Counted from the first letter of the stretch, positions 9,447-20,600 are shown. The stretch: 64,000 nt of DNA from Flectonema sp. DT1601 (GCA_964019425.1 OZ025818.1:930001-994000), one strand, 5' to 3'. The notes: generated by a model not told the origin, from the letters alone. A program made the numbers and translations.

Positions 9447-10280
9447 ATGAGACCAGCATACTCAAGTCTTTTGACGGTTATCAAAGCATCTCAGTCACAA
9501 TGTAGTGGATTGAGAACATTATGTGAAGAAGCAGAAGAAGAAGAAGAGTTTAGTGTCCATTCGTGGAGCAGCAGTGAACGATGGGAAGGTTTGGGCAGCG
9601 GTTCTGAAGAAGGTAGTTTATCGAGGACTCGATCAACAGTTCCTGATGATAATAAGCTTGGAGATAGCCGCACTGACTACAGTAGTGGGATAGGAACTCG
9701 TCCTTCTTACTCTCAATCAGAATCATCCAACAGCTCATACACCATAAGTGAACCACCTCAACCAGAACCTCCCCAATTAAAAAAAAACCAGATTGAATAT
9801 GTTCCTGGTAATGTCAAAGCTCTTCGGAGAGTTCGAAAACCAGCAGCTCTTTTTCGTAGGGAATTCCGTAACCAAAATGATGCCTACGGAGGTAATCCAG
9901 CAATCTATTGGGTTAAAGGTTGCGTTACTAAATTGGATGTTCGGGAAGTCAGAGCCAGTCCACTACCTGAAATATATCAAAAGAAGAATCCCAGATCCAG
10001 AATCAGGGTTACTAAACCTCTCTCTCCACGACGTCCATTTGTTCGTTATGACGTTTGTCGGTTTCGTAATTTATTAGCGCCAGCTGCACCGAAGAAGCCT
10101 TGTCCAGTTGGTAGACAGCTGAGAGTTCAGGTTAAAAAGAATTCACCAGAATTTCCATGGGTTGGTAACGGGTGTCCTGCTTCAGGAATTGCTGGGATTT
10201 ACAGAACTTTGAGAGATGTCGATGTTGAGTTCGGAAAATATCGAAATTCTACCGAGTCATTACCGTCGATTGCAAAATAG
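9447..10280 (+). CDS. Unknown protein, acidic serine-rich N-terminus and basic C-terminus
   Basis: Intronless, 277 residues, no recognised domain. Residues 25-115 are acidic and serine-rich, probably disordered, and end in a proline-rich segment (EPPQPEPPQ). The rest is basic, with RRVRKPAALFRREFR near 128-142 and arginine-rich segments such as SRIRVTKPLSPRRPF. The charge split suggests a nucleic-acid or membrane-surface binding protein, but this is inference only. A two-codon upstream frame (ATG GAA TAA at 9436-9444) ends two bases before the main ATG. The frame has normal codon use with no homopolymer stretches, so I accept it as a gene. Confidence 0.6.
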   Translation: MRPAYSSLLTVIKASQSQCSGLRTLCEEAEEEEEFSVHSWSSSERWEGLGSGSEEGSLSRTRSTVPDDNKLGDSRTDYSSGIGTRPSYSQSESSNSSYTISEPPQPEPPQLKKNQIEYVPGNVKALRRVRKPAALFRREFRNQNDAYGGNPAIYWVKGCVTKLDVREVRASPLPEIYQKKNPRSRIRVTKPLSPRRPFVRYDVCRFRNLLAPAAPKKPCPVGRQLRVQVKKNSPEFPWVGNGCPASGIAGIYRTLRDVDVEFGKYRNSTESLPSIAK

Positions 10281-10852
10281 TCGGATCGTTTTTTATTATT
10301 ATTCTTATGGACCCATTGTTCGGGGAGAATTGTGACAACATTAGCTAACCTTTTCCTTTGTGAAGTTGGATGATTCATGTTATCCGTTAACACGGATAAA
10401 AAAACAGAGGAAAAAAAAAAAAAAAAAAAGCTTAACAGTTAACAAGTTGATTGTTTATATCGATATTATTATTCTTGACACCTCTACCGACGATGTTTCT
10501 TTCTTGAGTAGCTTGTCGCACATCACTGATGTTTGATACTCATCTTTCATTTACACATTCTGTCTGGTCGGTTGCGGTTTAGGTTTACAGCTGTACGATA
10601 TCTCTGTAAATAATTTATGTATCCAATTAATAATACGAATGGAACGTATACTCTAGACACCTTGCAGTTATTTTAACCTCGTTGGGCATTGTAAAGTTTA
10701 TTACCATTCTGTGTTGTCATCCCCTACAGTTACCTCAAAAGAAACAAAAACATCAACATGTGTTGTATTACGAATATCGTGTTGTAGTTTTTTTTTCTTC
10801 ATATTTTTTCCCGTCACAGATCACATTCAAAAAAAAAAACAAAAAAAAAAAA
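10281..10852 (+). other. Intergenic and probable 5' leader of the gene at 10853
   Basis: No second gene seen. A pyrimidine-rich tract (about 10792-10814) followed by CACAG at 10815-10819 looks like a 3' splice site 33 bases before the start codon. The segment between that site and the ATG is almost pure A. The frame of the next gene is open for another 57 codons upstream but includes T-run codons, so I do not treat that part as coding. Confidence 0.5.
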
Positions 10853-13291
10853 ATGACCAAAAAGGATCCTGCAGACAACATTTCCGACCAGTGGCATGTC
10901 GTATTACAATTAGTAGTAACGTACTATGCTGCTTCGTTGTGGTTCTCAAGAGGGTTACTGGGAGTGTGGAGGGATGTGTTGGAGTACAAGTATCCAATTA
11001 TCTACCCATTTCTAAGTGAGAGAGGGATCGTTCCGAACGAAGACTTGGCTGACATGGACAGATGGCCAAGTGTAATGGCAGTAGCAGGATGGCACACTGC
11101 TTTGGTATTGTTTGGATTGGTTTTGGGAAACACACTCAAGAAGTTGAAAGTGATTCAGGGTCTGTTTTTTGGATTCATCGTCGCTGTTGCAGTGGCTTTC
11201 GGAGCGTTTTATGGTCTCCAAAGCGGTTACGAAACCAACACTGGGGGAGTACGTTCTTTTGCTAAGGCTCTTTACTGGCCTGAAACAGTTGAAAATTCAT
11301 GCTACTACTTCGCTCTTTTAGGATCTGCTTCGATGTTCAGTTGGATTATGGTCGCATTATCTCTTGCGGTCGCTGATCCAGAAGACAAGGGCCTGGCATC
11401 AGCTCAGGTAGCACGTTACTTACCTCGTATTGTTGGATTTTATATCTTGTCGTTGGTGTTCTTTAGGTTCGGATGTATCCCACTTTGGAACAACTTAGGA
11501 CACTACAGTCCTTTAACCCTCGGGTTATCAATTGATCGTAACGCTGTTGATGGAGGGGATATGGATATCATCTCTATGACTAGATTAGCTTCAACAACAC
11601 ACACTTTATCACTGATGTTGGGTGTTGCTCTTTGCAGTATTACTAATAAAGTTCTAAGAAAGATGCCATGCAGAGTAGTAGGAGACTCTGAGAGCAGTCA
11701 GGTTCGTACTGCAGTATCAAACTTCGCAGTCCTCTCAGTACTTTCATTAGGATTCATCGCCATCTTTGCTAACTGGGTATCATTTGCTTTGAGCAACAAT
11801 GTTTCTCACGTTGTGAACTTTGCTGAGTCATTCTTTGGTGCTAGCGCTGTCACAGAAGCAGCAGCTGTTAACTGGTCATCAGTTCACAGTTTAGTAACTT
11901 TGAGTTACACTACTTGGTTCGCAGGAGGTATTGTATTCGAACAGGCTTGGTCTGGTTCATCAACAAACGCAGTGAAAGGAAGAGGGGGTGAAGTTCTTCA
12001 CCCTCAGGCAGGCATCAGTGTAAAGATCTTCGCAGTCAGCATCATCCTCGTTGTCTTACCAATTGCGTGGAGAGCTGGGTTCTTTGGTGCTATCGGACTT
12101 GTTGTTTTACTTTGGCCACAAAGGAACTTCTCCCGTTCTGAAAGATACCAATGGGGAAAGATCCCATCTGACTCATTCAAAGGACAAAGCTGGAGCAAGG
12201 CTACTAAGGATTGTCCAAAGACAGGAGCAAAGTACGTCATTATTGGAGTTGGTTTTGTTGGAGTGAACCTCGTTAAGAAACTTCTTGAGAGAGGAGAGAC
12301 GAACATCAAATGTTTTGACATCGCTCCAAAGAACCCTTTCGAAGGTAATCCACACGTAGAATACATCAGAGGAGACGTCACAAAGCTCGACAGTGTCAAG
12401 GGTGCCCTTAAAGGAGCACACACTGTGTACGCAACTTTTGCCATCATCAGATTCTGGGAAAGGTTATCATTCCAAGCATCACTATCTGAAAGGATTAACA
12501 TCATGGGAACTAGAAATGTAATTCAAGCGTGTCAGGATTGTGGTGTTAAAAATTTAGTCCAAACTTCTACATCGAATGTGTTTGCTGCTCCTTGTCACAA
12601 CAACCAGGACATGACTGAAGAAAACTCTCCATACGTTGAAAGAGACACCAAGAGTTGTATTAACCACTACGGTTGGACAAAGGCTCAGGCTGAGAAGGAT
12701 GTGATTGCAGCAAATGGAGTCAAGGGTGTTAAGACTATCTCTGTTAGACCTTGCAGTGGTGTCTTTGGAGTGAATGACAAGACCCTAATTGAAAGATTTG
12801 TAACATCAAGACTGATGGTTGTCACCTTCCCAAGAGATCGTATTGACTGGGTGTTTGTTGAAAACGTTGTTCTTGGTCACTTAAAGGCTGAAGCTCGTTT
12901 GAATGATAACGCAAGCAAGACTTCTGGACAAGCCTACAACATTAACAATGGTACTAGAAAGACGTTTTCATACTTTGAAATGGCTGAGGGATTCTACAAG
13001 ATCTACAACAGAAGAGGATACTACCAGATTACTTCCCCGGATTACTTCTTGCACATCTTTGCCTGGTTAATTGAAAAGGTTTGCCTCATCACAAAAGGAA
13101 AAGTTACATTTGCCAGTGCTGGTCTCGATTTTGTAACTCCAGCTACCATGGCCACAGCTGCTATGGACTTTGCTAGTAACGGAGACAAGGCTTCAAAGCT
13201 TCTTAACTACGACCCGATCTACTCTGTTGAAGAGGCAATGCAAAAGGTCGTGCATCAGCTTCACGAACAGCAGAAGCAAAAGTCTGCTTAG
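10853..13291 (+). CDS. Polytopic membrane protein fused to a 3-beta-HSD/NSDHL-type reductase
   Basis: Intronless, 812 residues from the ATG after the A-tract. Residues 1-430 contain about nine or ten hydrophobic segments (for example VLQLVVTYYAASLWF and GLFFGFIVAVAVAFGAFYG) and match no family I can name. From about 460 an extended short-chain dehydrogenase starts. It has a Rossmann nucleotide loop GVGFVG near 465, a D at the end of the second strand (CFDIAP), the GTRNVIQAC helix, and a catalytic Y-x-x-x-K (YGWTK) near 606. This half resembles sterol 3-beta-hydroxysteroid dehydrogenase/C4 decarboxylase (NSDHL/ERG26), so NAD(P)-dependent oxidation of a membrane sterol or similar lipid, probably in the ER, is likely but inferred. 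Codon use is more biased and GC-richer than most neighbours, which suggests high expression. One uninterrupted frame makes an artefactual fusion unlikely. Confidence 0.8.
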   Translation: MTKKDPADNISDQWHVVLQLVVTYYAASLWFSRGLLGVWRDVLEYKYPIIYPFLSERGIVPNEDLADMDRWPSVMAVAGWHTALVLFGLVLGNTLKKLKVIQGLFFGFIVAVAVAFGAFYGLQSGYETNTGGVRSFAKALYWPETVENSCYYFALLGSASMFSWIMVALSLAVADPEDKGLASAQVARYLPRIVGFYILSLVFFRFGCIPLWNNLGHYSPLTLGLSIDRNAVDGGDMDIISMTRLASTTHTLSLMLGVALCSITNKVLRKMPCRVVGDSESSQVRTAVSNFAVLSVLSLGFIAIFANWVSFALSNNVSHVVNFAESFFGASAVTEAAAVNWSSVHSLVTLSYTTWFAGGIVFEQAWSGSSTNAVKGRGGEVLHPQAGISVKIFAVSIILVVLPIAWRAGFFGAIGLVVLLWPQRNFSRSERYQWGKIPSDSFKGQSWSKATKDCPKTGAKYVIIGVGFVGVNLVKKLLERGETNIKCFDIAPKNPFEGNPHVEYIRGDVTKLDSVKGALKGAHTVYATFAIIRFWERLSFQASLSERINIMGTRNVIQACQDCGVKNLVQTSTSNVFAAPCHNNQDMTEENSPYVERDTKSCINHYGWTKAQAEKDVIAANGVKGVKTISVRPCSGVFGVNDKTLIERFVTSRLMVVTFPRDRIDWVFVENVVLGHLKAEARLNDNASKTSGQAYNINNGTRKTFSYFEMAEGFYKIYNRRGYYQITSPDYFLHIFAWLIEKVCLITKGKVTFASAGLDFVTPATMATAAMDFASNGDKASKLLNYDPIYSVEEAMQKVVHQLHEQQKQKSA

Positions 13292-14885
13292 ACGTAACAA
13301 ATCGATACTTTTGAGACACATTTTTTTTCCCCTCCTTTTTTTTTCTTCTTTCCTTTCAATAATTGCTTTCATCATCGTTGAGGATTGTTATTTCGCTTTT
13401 TATCTGTTTCATTTTTTTTTTTTTTTTTTTTTTTTTTTGGTAGTGGGAAAAAAAAATAAAAAAAATAAAACACACATTTCGGAGAAATTAATCAACCTTA
13501 TGCAAATTAATTGTGTCTGTTTTAGGGTTTTCCCTTTTTTCTTTTTTAAGTCTTACATATCATTTTGATTGATAGCGTTAGTGATTTATTTATTGTTACG
13601 TGATAAAGGGGGTTGTTTAAAAAAAAAAAAAAAAAAAAAAGTCTCTTGTTCTTTCCCTGGTTTCCATGATTTTCTAATTCTCTTCACGTTACGGGGAATG
13701 GATTCATATTTTACCAAAACTGATACTTTCCAAAATCTCAATCTCATTTTTTTTTCTTTTTCTTTTCCCTATCCCATTTCTTTTTCTACAAAAGCAGCGT
13801 GTGTTTGGTAATTCTTTTTTTTTTTTTTACTGTTTTGTTGTGTAACTTCGCTTAAAAAGCAATAATAAAAAAAAAATAAAAAGAGAGAGCTCCAGTTTTT
13901 GAGAGCACTTTTTTGATTTGTTTTTTTTTTTTTTTGTCGGTCCGAATTATTGCGGCGATTGGACACATGTCATCGTAGCCAGCATGCGTTTTTTTTTTGT
14001 AGATTTTTACTGTTTCCTCTAATTTGTGTGCCGTGTTCTTGTTATCGTCGTTGCTAATGCATAGCGCTATCTCCCTTTTTTTTCTTTGGTTTTACTACTA
14101 CAAATATTTCTTCAGTCAAGTACTTTGATATTAATCTTGTTTTTAATACCTAAAAAGTTGTTTACTGTTTTTTACATTGTCAAAGTTTCATCCCTTTTTT
14201 TCTTGTCCACAAAGTGGCTTTCCCACAAAAAAAAAAAAAGTATTTTCGGTCCAGTTTTGGTGGACACATCAGAAGAAAGAAAAGGAAAAAAAAAAAAAAA
14301 AAATCAAAAAAAAATAGGAATGACCTTCTGTTCAGCAGGAAGGGGACTCTGCAAAGAAACAAAGAAAAGAACAAAAAAAGTATTTTCGTCCAGTTTTGGT
14401 GGACACATCAGAACAAAGAAAAGAAAAAAAAAAAAAAAAAAAAAAAAAGGGGGGAAAAAAAAAGAAAAAAAGAATTTTTCTTTTATGTTCTTTTTTTTTT
14501 CCCCCCTCTCTTTTTTTGCATGTTAAACCCTTGTAGCTGCACTGTGGAGATCTAGTCCTGAGAAAAATTGATAAATTAAAAAAAGAAAAAAAAAAAAAGA
14601 AAACACCACTCCATCCCCTCCCGGGTCCCTTTGCCAGCTGTTTTCTCAGACTGGTGGGTTGTCACGGTGTGTCCTCTCACCGTGTTAATAATAATTGAAG
14701 AACACATGAATTGTTGGAAAAAAACAAAAAAAAATTCTTCTTTTTTTCCCCTTCAAAAAAGCAGGTTCTCAATACACGCAATTGGATGTTTCTGAACTAG
14801 AAAGAATGCTGCCGTTATTTAGTTTTGTGGTGATTTGAGTTGTTATTTATTTTCTCAGTCTGTTTACTTGATTACACATAATGTG
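13292..14885 (+). other. Intergenic, homopolymer-rich, with short direct repeats and a hairpin
   Basis: No supported gene. A second copy of the 2041 element lies at 14111-14192. Two copies of GTCCAGTTTTGGTGGACACA lie at about 14252 and 14388, each followed by an A-rich tract. A perfect 7-bp hairpin (CACGGTG / CACCGTG) is at 14663-14684. Several A and T runs exceed 15 bases. Reading frames here are lysine or phenylalanine runs. Confidence 0.6.
14111..14192 (+). repeat. Short dispersed element, copy 2, flanked by direct repeats
   Basis: Shares with 2041-2125 the order TTCAGTC-AAGTA, TTTGATATTAAT, TTTTTAATACCTAAAAA, TACTGTTTT and TTGTCAAAGTTTCA. The flanks carry TCCCTTTTTTTTCTT upstream (14072) and TCCCTTTTTTTCTT downstream (14192). 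That duplicated sequence differs from the one flanking the other copies, although its low complexity weakens the evidence. Confidence 0.5.
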
Positions 14886-17156
14886 ATGTTATGGAGCAGG
14901 ATACGAGTTCTTCAATACGTTTTGTCAGTTCTGATCGTTACTGAAGTTGCTGCTGTTGTCGATTTGATTTCTCGAAGGGTAGTTTTTGAAAAAGAAACCT
15001 TACTAATATCCCAGTCACTGATATCTCCTGTGGTTGGTTTGGTTTGGTCTGCATCAACGAATGTGAATTTAAATTTCGTAGCCGTCGTCGTATTGGTTCA
15101 TGCTTTCCTATCGTATTCCGTCGGTGTTATTATTTGTAGTTTGAAGGCGAGCGGTTTTGTTTTTATATCTTTGACTTCTTCGTTGATAATTTTAACGATT
15201 GTCAGAAATAAATGGTTGAGAATAGCCGTGCCATCATTCTCAATCGCTTCACTAGTCGCCAGCGCTATACTCGATCTGGATACCAAGACGTCTCCCGTAA
15301 CTAATATTTTATTTTGTTGTGGGGGAGGATTTTCATCGTTTGTATATAATTACAGCGTTTCGAATTTCCGTAAAAAATCAACTAAAAAACCACTTAAAGT
15401 GCGTGTTAGTGCTAGTGTGGTTAACTGTGATTATCCGAAAGAGGTTGAGTCACCGAAGACTCCATCTGTCTCGAAATCGGTGGTTGTTGAAGATATTGAC
15501 GAGACTGACAATCCATTGGAGTGTATACCGTCGTACTTCGGTACTGTAGCAACTTTAGAATCCAGTTCTCAACTCATCAGTTCAAATTCACAGGAAGTAC
15601 CTTCGACGACACCTGTAATTTCAGATTGCCCCGAGTGCTCAATGCCATGTAGTAAATATTGCATGGAAACAGGTCAACCACATCGACTACTTATAAAGTT
15701 TGTTCATCCAGATGGACTGAAAAAGAATTCACCTTCAGGAAAGAAAAGCAGAGTCCTACCAACACACACTGGGATTGGAGCAACCAGCACCATAAGACCT
15801 ATTCAGAAAACAATAAATTGGAAGAGGGGTGATTTAATTGGTCAGGGAGGCTTTGGTAAGGTTCACATAGGATTAAACGTCGACACAGGTGAATTGATGG
15901 CTGTTAAAAACGTGGCTTTCAGTAAAAATGATCCGACGTTCTCAACGAAAATAAAACAACTTCAAAATGAAATTGAGATTATGAAACCTCTTAACCACCC
16001 TCATATTATTAAATATTTTTTTACTGAAAAAAGTGGATCCTCCATCAACATTTTCATGGAATACGCTCCAGGTGGATCATTACACAACTTGCTTCAGATA
16101 TTCGGACCTCTCTGTGAGACTACAGCTGTTCAGTACACGTATCAGTTACTAGTTGGTCTTGCTCATTTACACTCAAAAGGAATTGTTCACAGAGATATCA
16201 AGTGTGCTAATTTATTGCTCACAGTTGAGGGTTTGGTTAAGTTGGCTGATTTCGGTGCTTCTGTCATCGTGCAAGAAAAAGTTGGTCAGCTACGAGATGT
16301 TCAGGGAACTGCTTGTTGGATGGCACCAGAAGTACTAACAGCTCAAGGTCACAGTTGGGAAGCTGACATCTGGTCAACTGGTTGCACAGTTATGGAAATG
16401 TTGACTGGTTGTGTTCCTTGGGCTCACCTTTCAATGACTCAATTAACTATAATGCGTTTTCTCGTTGACAGCAGTAACCCGATCAGTGTCGCTTCTATTG
16501 AAAAAGCAAGCATAGCAAGTCAATCATTCTTACTTGACTGCTTGAGGAGAGATCCAACAGAAAGACCAACAGCATCATCACTAATAGAACATCATTACTT
16601 TCTTGAAGATGATAGTAGGAAACCTTCAAATGGTAGTGACTCGTTGTCTCAGTTGGATACGGATTCAACTATCGAAGTTCTGGAGGAAAGTGGAACCAGT
16701 AGCAGAAGAAAATCATCATTAATCAGTGTTGGTCGTAACCGTTTCACTTCAAAAAGAGGTTTGTTCGGAGCCCAACTCGGATTTAACAATGGAGGCAACC
16801 TGACAAATCCACCAGGAAAATCACGTCTAAGCCGACTACCCAGACGTAGCGGTGATTCCCTTGGTGACCTCATCGTTCATTCAGTATGTAGCTCCAATAG
16901 GACTAGTAGAAGCAGTGCGAGTCTTTGCTCTCCTAGAACAGCTATCTCTCTTGGTTCATTTGGTAGAGAAAACAACTTAAATGAATCAATCAGAGTTACT
17001 GCTAAGAAGTTAGAAGATTGGAATAAAGCTAGAAAGTCTGTTCAGGCTGAAGATCTTAGGCTTCGATCGTCGGTTTGCGTGTCTTGTACTCCATCAAGTT
17101 CTACAGCGAGGTCGAACTCAACTACCGTGAGCTGCTTTAGCCATTATAGTCTGTGA
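14886..17156 (+). CDS. Membrane-anchored MAP3K-like serine/threonine protein kinase
   Basis: 756 residues from the first in-frame ATG. The frame is open back to a TTTCTCAG acceptor-like site at 14851-14858, so an upstream exon is possible. Residues 1-175 hold about six hydrophobic segments (such as VLQYVLSVLIVTEVAAVV and VAVVVLVHAFLSYSVGVII). A serine-rich linker follows, and the kinase domain spans about 308-575. It shows the glycine loop GQGGFGKVH, the VAIK-type lysine in MAVKN, the catalytic loop HRDIKCANLL, DFG in LADFGAS, and GTACWMAPEV in the activation segment. Motif spelling is closest to the STE11/MAP3K (ANP/NPK1-like) group. The serine-rich C-terminal tail of about 180 residues carries RRKSS- and RRSGDS-like sites. 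A membrane signalling kinase is well supported; the ligand or stimulus is unknown. Confidence 0.85.
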   Translation: MLWSRIRVLQYVLSVLIVTEVAAVVDLISRRVVFEKETLLISQSLISPVVGLVWSASTNVNLNFVAVVVLVHAFLSYSVGVIICSLKASGFVFISLTSSLIILTIVRNKWLRIAVPSFSIASLVASAILDLDTKTSPVTNILFCCGGGFSSFVYNYSVSNFRKKSTKKPLKVRVSASVVNCDYPKEVESPKTPSVSKSVVVEDIDETDNPLECIPSYFGTVATLESSSQLISSNSQEVPSTTPVISDCPECSMPCSKYCMETGQPHRLLIKFVHPDGLKKNSPSGKKSRVLPTHTGIGATSTIRPIQKTINWKRGDLIGQGGFGKVHIGLNVDTGELMAVKNVAFSKNDPTFSTKIKQLQNEIEIMKPLNHPHIIKYFFTEKSGSSINIFMEYAPGGSLHNLLQIFGPLCETTAVQYTYQLLVGLAHLHSKGIVHRDIKCANLLLTVEGLVKLADFGASVIVQEKVGQLRDVQGTACWMAPEVLTAQGHSWEADIWSTGCTVMEMLTGCVPWAHLSMTQLTIMRFLVDSSNPISVASIEKASIASQSFLLDCLRRDPTERPTASSLIEHHYFLEDDSRKPSNGSDSLSQLDTDSTIEVLEESGTSSRRKSSLISVGRNRFTSKRGLFGAQLGFNNGGNLTNPPGKSRLSRLPRRSGDSLGDLIVHSVCSSNRTSRSSASLCSPRTAISLGSFGRENNLNESIRVTAKKLEDWNKARKSVQAEDLRLRSSVCVSCTPSSSTARSNSTTVSCFSHYSL

Positions 17157-17493
17157 CTGTGACTTGGTGTGAAGTATTGGTTGATACATTGAAAGAAGAA
17201 AACGAAAAAAAAAAAAAAAAAAAAAAAAAAATTATGTCCCCTCTTTTAGGTCTGAAGTGCCTTCGATCTGAAGAATTGATTTTCTAATGCCTTGTGTTGT
17301 CAATAAATCTTTGTAGTTGGTTTTTTTTTTGCATTTAACAAGTATTGTAAGAACGAAAAAGAATGTTGGCAGCACACGTAAACCTCCTTTAGCTTTATCA
17401 GTTTAAGTCGGTTCACGGTTTCGTGCACAAACAAATTTCCAAATTCTTTTTCAAGATTTTTGGGTTGTTTTTTTTGTGATATTTTCTTGCAAA

Positions 17494-17529
<36 letters not shown>

Positions 17530-17622
17530 TTCTGCTGCTGTTGGTCTCAGTACGGTAATATCTTTAGATTTGTTTTTATTTTCACTAATTTTTTTTTTTT
17601 TTTTTCCAGTTAACCCCTCCTC

Positions 17623-17660
<38 letters not shown>
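17157..17660 (+). other. Intergenic, A/T runs only
   Basis: About 500 bases between the kinase stop and the next ATG. A runs of about 28, 33 and 32 bases and a T run of about 18 dominate. No gene or shared repeat was recognised. The last A run ends three bases before the start codon of the dynein-like gene. Confidence 0.6.
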
Positions 17661-17662
<2 letters not shown>

Positions 17663-20600
17663 GGAGGAGGTGTGCGAAGCACGCAAAGTACTGAATAGTT
17701 TGCATTCTCGTTTCGCAGGACTACATTTTGAAATTAAGGAACGAGATGGGGTACTGTACGTCAACTCTTTTGATAGAGCATTTGGTTTTATCGACGACAC
17801 TTTAGTAATTGTTAACGATCTACAAGGTGAGATATCAACCTCACTTAAAGACCGCGAAGACTTACTTGAATTGAGAACAAAACTACAACTCCTAAACGAC
17901 GTGTTAGAGAAGCTAGGAAGATGTCAATCACAAGTGTTGTACCTCAGTCCTCTATTTAAAGGAACTGAAGAAGGGTTTATGTTAACAGAGTGGCATTCAC
18001 TGATGGAGACTATTAAGAATTCAGGTTCTGCTGTTCACATCTTAGCAACTGAAAAGTATCAAGAGACTCTACGATCACTTTATCACAGTTTTGAGACGTT
18101 GTATCTGTCTTTAGGATACCTAACAGAGAGTGAGCAGTCGAAATTCAGCAGATTATACGGATGTCCTGGTGATGAGGTTCTAGCTATCATTGCGTCGTGT
18201 CGGAGTAGAAGCTTTGATTCTTTTCAACAATTCTTCAGAGTGTTGTTCTCATTTCACTATGTTGAGGTTGACGGAGGATTCATAAAATCATTATGCACTG
18301 AAGACGGAGAGGAGGTGAAACTTATTAGAGAAGTCCAAATAAGCAACACGTTACACGAATGGGGAAGACAACTTGAAGAAACGATGATTGAATCTATAAG
18401 TCAGTCTATCTATGATGCACAATCTTCATACGATCCGAATGATCTCAGATTATGGGTTTTTGAATTCCCAGTCCAATCAATTCTAATCGCAATTCAAATA
18501 GTCTTTACGAGGAGAGTAGAATCAGCTATTCAGCTTCATACACAATATCAAGGTAGTGGTGAGAAAGTCGATGATGAGCTTAAAATGATTTTACAAGAAG
18601 TGGAGTTTATTATATTGGAATTAATGTATTGGATACGATCGGGAAATAGAATGAAAAGAATAACTTTACTATTGTCGACAGTCAGCCGTATTAAGCATGG
18701 CATCGGTACTCTTCTACAACACAAAGTTCGTGAGATATTTAGTTTGCATTGGCAACGTCAGATTCGTTGGTACATAAACAGTAACGATTCAAAGGACAGG
18801 TTAAGAATGATTATGAGTGTCACGAGTTTGTATCAAAAGAGTGGGTCATGTGTGATGGCTGGCCCACCTGTTCCATCTGTCGTCCCGAATGAAGTTCCAA
18901 CTCAGCAATATAAAATTTATGTTAAGCAAATGTTTGCAAGCTATGACCACCACGGAGAGTATCACGGCATTTCTAACAGAACAGAAATGCCTTCTGTTTA
19001 TCAAGATGCTTCCTCACAGGTATTTAGTAGCTTGGTCGCGGGTTATGTTGGTTGTTTGTTGTCTCCTGTCGCTTCAAAGGATATTGGTTCGTTCACACCA
19101 TCAGAATTCGTATCTGAAACAGCTCAATCGGTTGGTAAGAGATACCGATTCATTTCATGTGATAAAAACACCAGCCACGCGACTGTCGCGAGGGATTTGA
19201 TTGGAGCGTTTGCTTCTGGAACTTGGATCGTGTTCGATAATATTGATTTTCTTGACATCGCAGTTCTGAGTGTTGTCACAGAAGGTATTCTATCAGCACA
19301 ATCAGCTTTACAAGGTGGGTCACCAAATTATCAATTCGAAGGTAAAGTCATTCCTATTCAAAGTACGACGTTCGCTGTATTTGGAATCCTCTCTAACGAA
19401 TACAGAAATATCACAGAAAACAGCACACAGTCTGAAACCGATGAACATGTTGTAAAACATCACGGGATTCAACAGCTTAAGAGAGCTTTATTACCAGTTG
19501 CAATGCCTGCGTGTAGTCTTCGCGATCAACTTCAATTAGCTTTCATTTTAAATGGTATCGCAGACTATGAAATGTTATCGGCATACACGGCATCTGTTTT
19601 TGAAAGAGTTTGTTGTGGAAAGCTTCAGCTTCCTTTGAGTATTTCTGTTAAACAATTTTTAGAGACTCTACCGGAGGTACGTAAAGTCATACCTGTCGAC
19701 TGTGAACCGGTCTTGGCTGTTATAAATTCATTTTACAAAGTGATTCTACGAGTCATACCACATGCACACTACTATCACTTACTGAATATACTACGGGCGT
19801 GTTTTGGTACTGCTGTGGCTGATGGTATTGACATTCCCGGACCTGAAGAACAAATACCTCTTAAAGAAGATAGCAGACAGCTATTGGAACAAAACATTCA
19901 ATCAAAAGACTTAGTCCCACGACCGATGTTTGTAAAGAAATGCGAACAACTCTACGAAGCATTCATCTGTAGTAATTGTGTTGCTTTAATCGGACCGACA
20001 GCAACTGGAAAAACTACGATTTGGAAAAGTGTGGTTTCGACTTTTTTATCACCGTCGGTCTCAAGAATGATATTCCTAAAGCTGTACGACGTGAAATCAC
20101 TTATTGGATCAACGGATTCTTTTAATGAGTGGTGTGATGGTCCTTTTACAAAGTTTTTTAGAAAACTCGCAGAAAGTGATCCACAAGAACAAGAGTCTTT
20201 CAGTGTTGTTGTATTTGATGGAATGCCTACAGAAGAAATGTTAAACATCCTACTCCCTGTAATGAGCAGCAACAATCGCTGCTTGACACTTGAAACTGGG
20301 GAAGTCATCAGAGCCCCACCTGGTCTCCGAATTGTTTTTGAATCTGACGAAGAATTACCACCCCGACTAAAAGACATTTGTTTCGTTGTCAGGACATGCA
20401 GTGAGGTGTTGACTATATCTGAGTATATCAGCACCCATGCGAATAATCCTTCATGTTTTTTATATCCTTTCAGAGCCAGGGTCATTCGGTGTTTAAAAAA
20501 ATTAGTACCGGCACTAATGCAATTTTGCAAAGAAAATCAACGAGATTGGGATAAAGACAAGGATCCAATTGCCGATAGGTCTGATTTGACTTTTTTTCCA

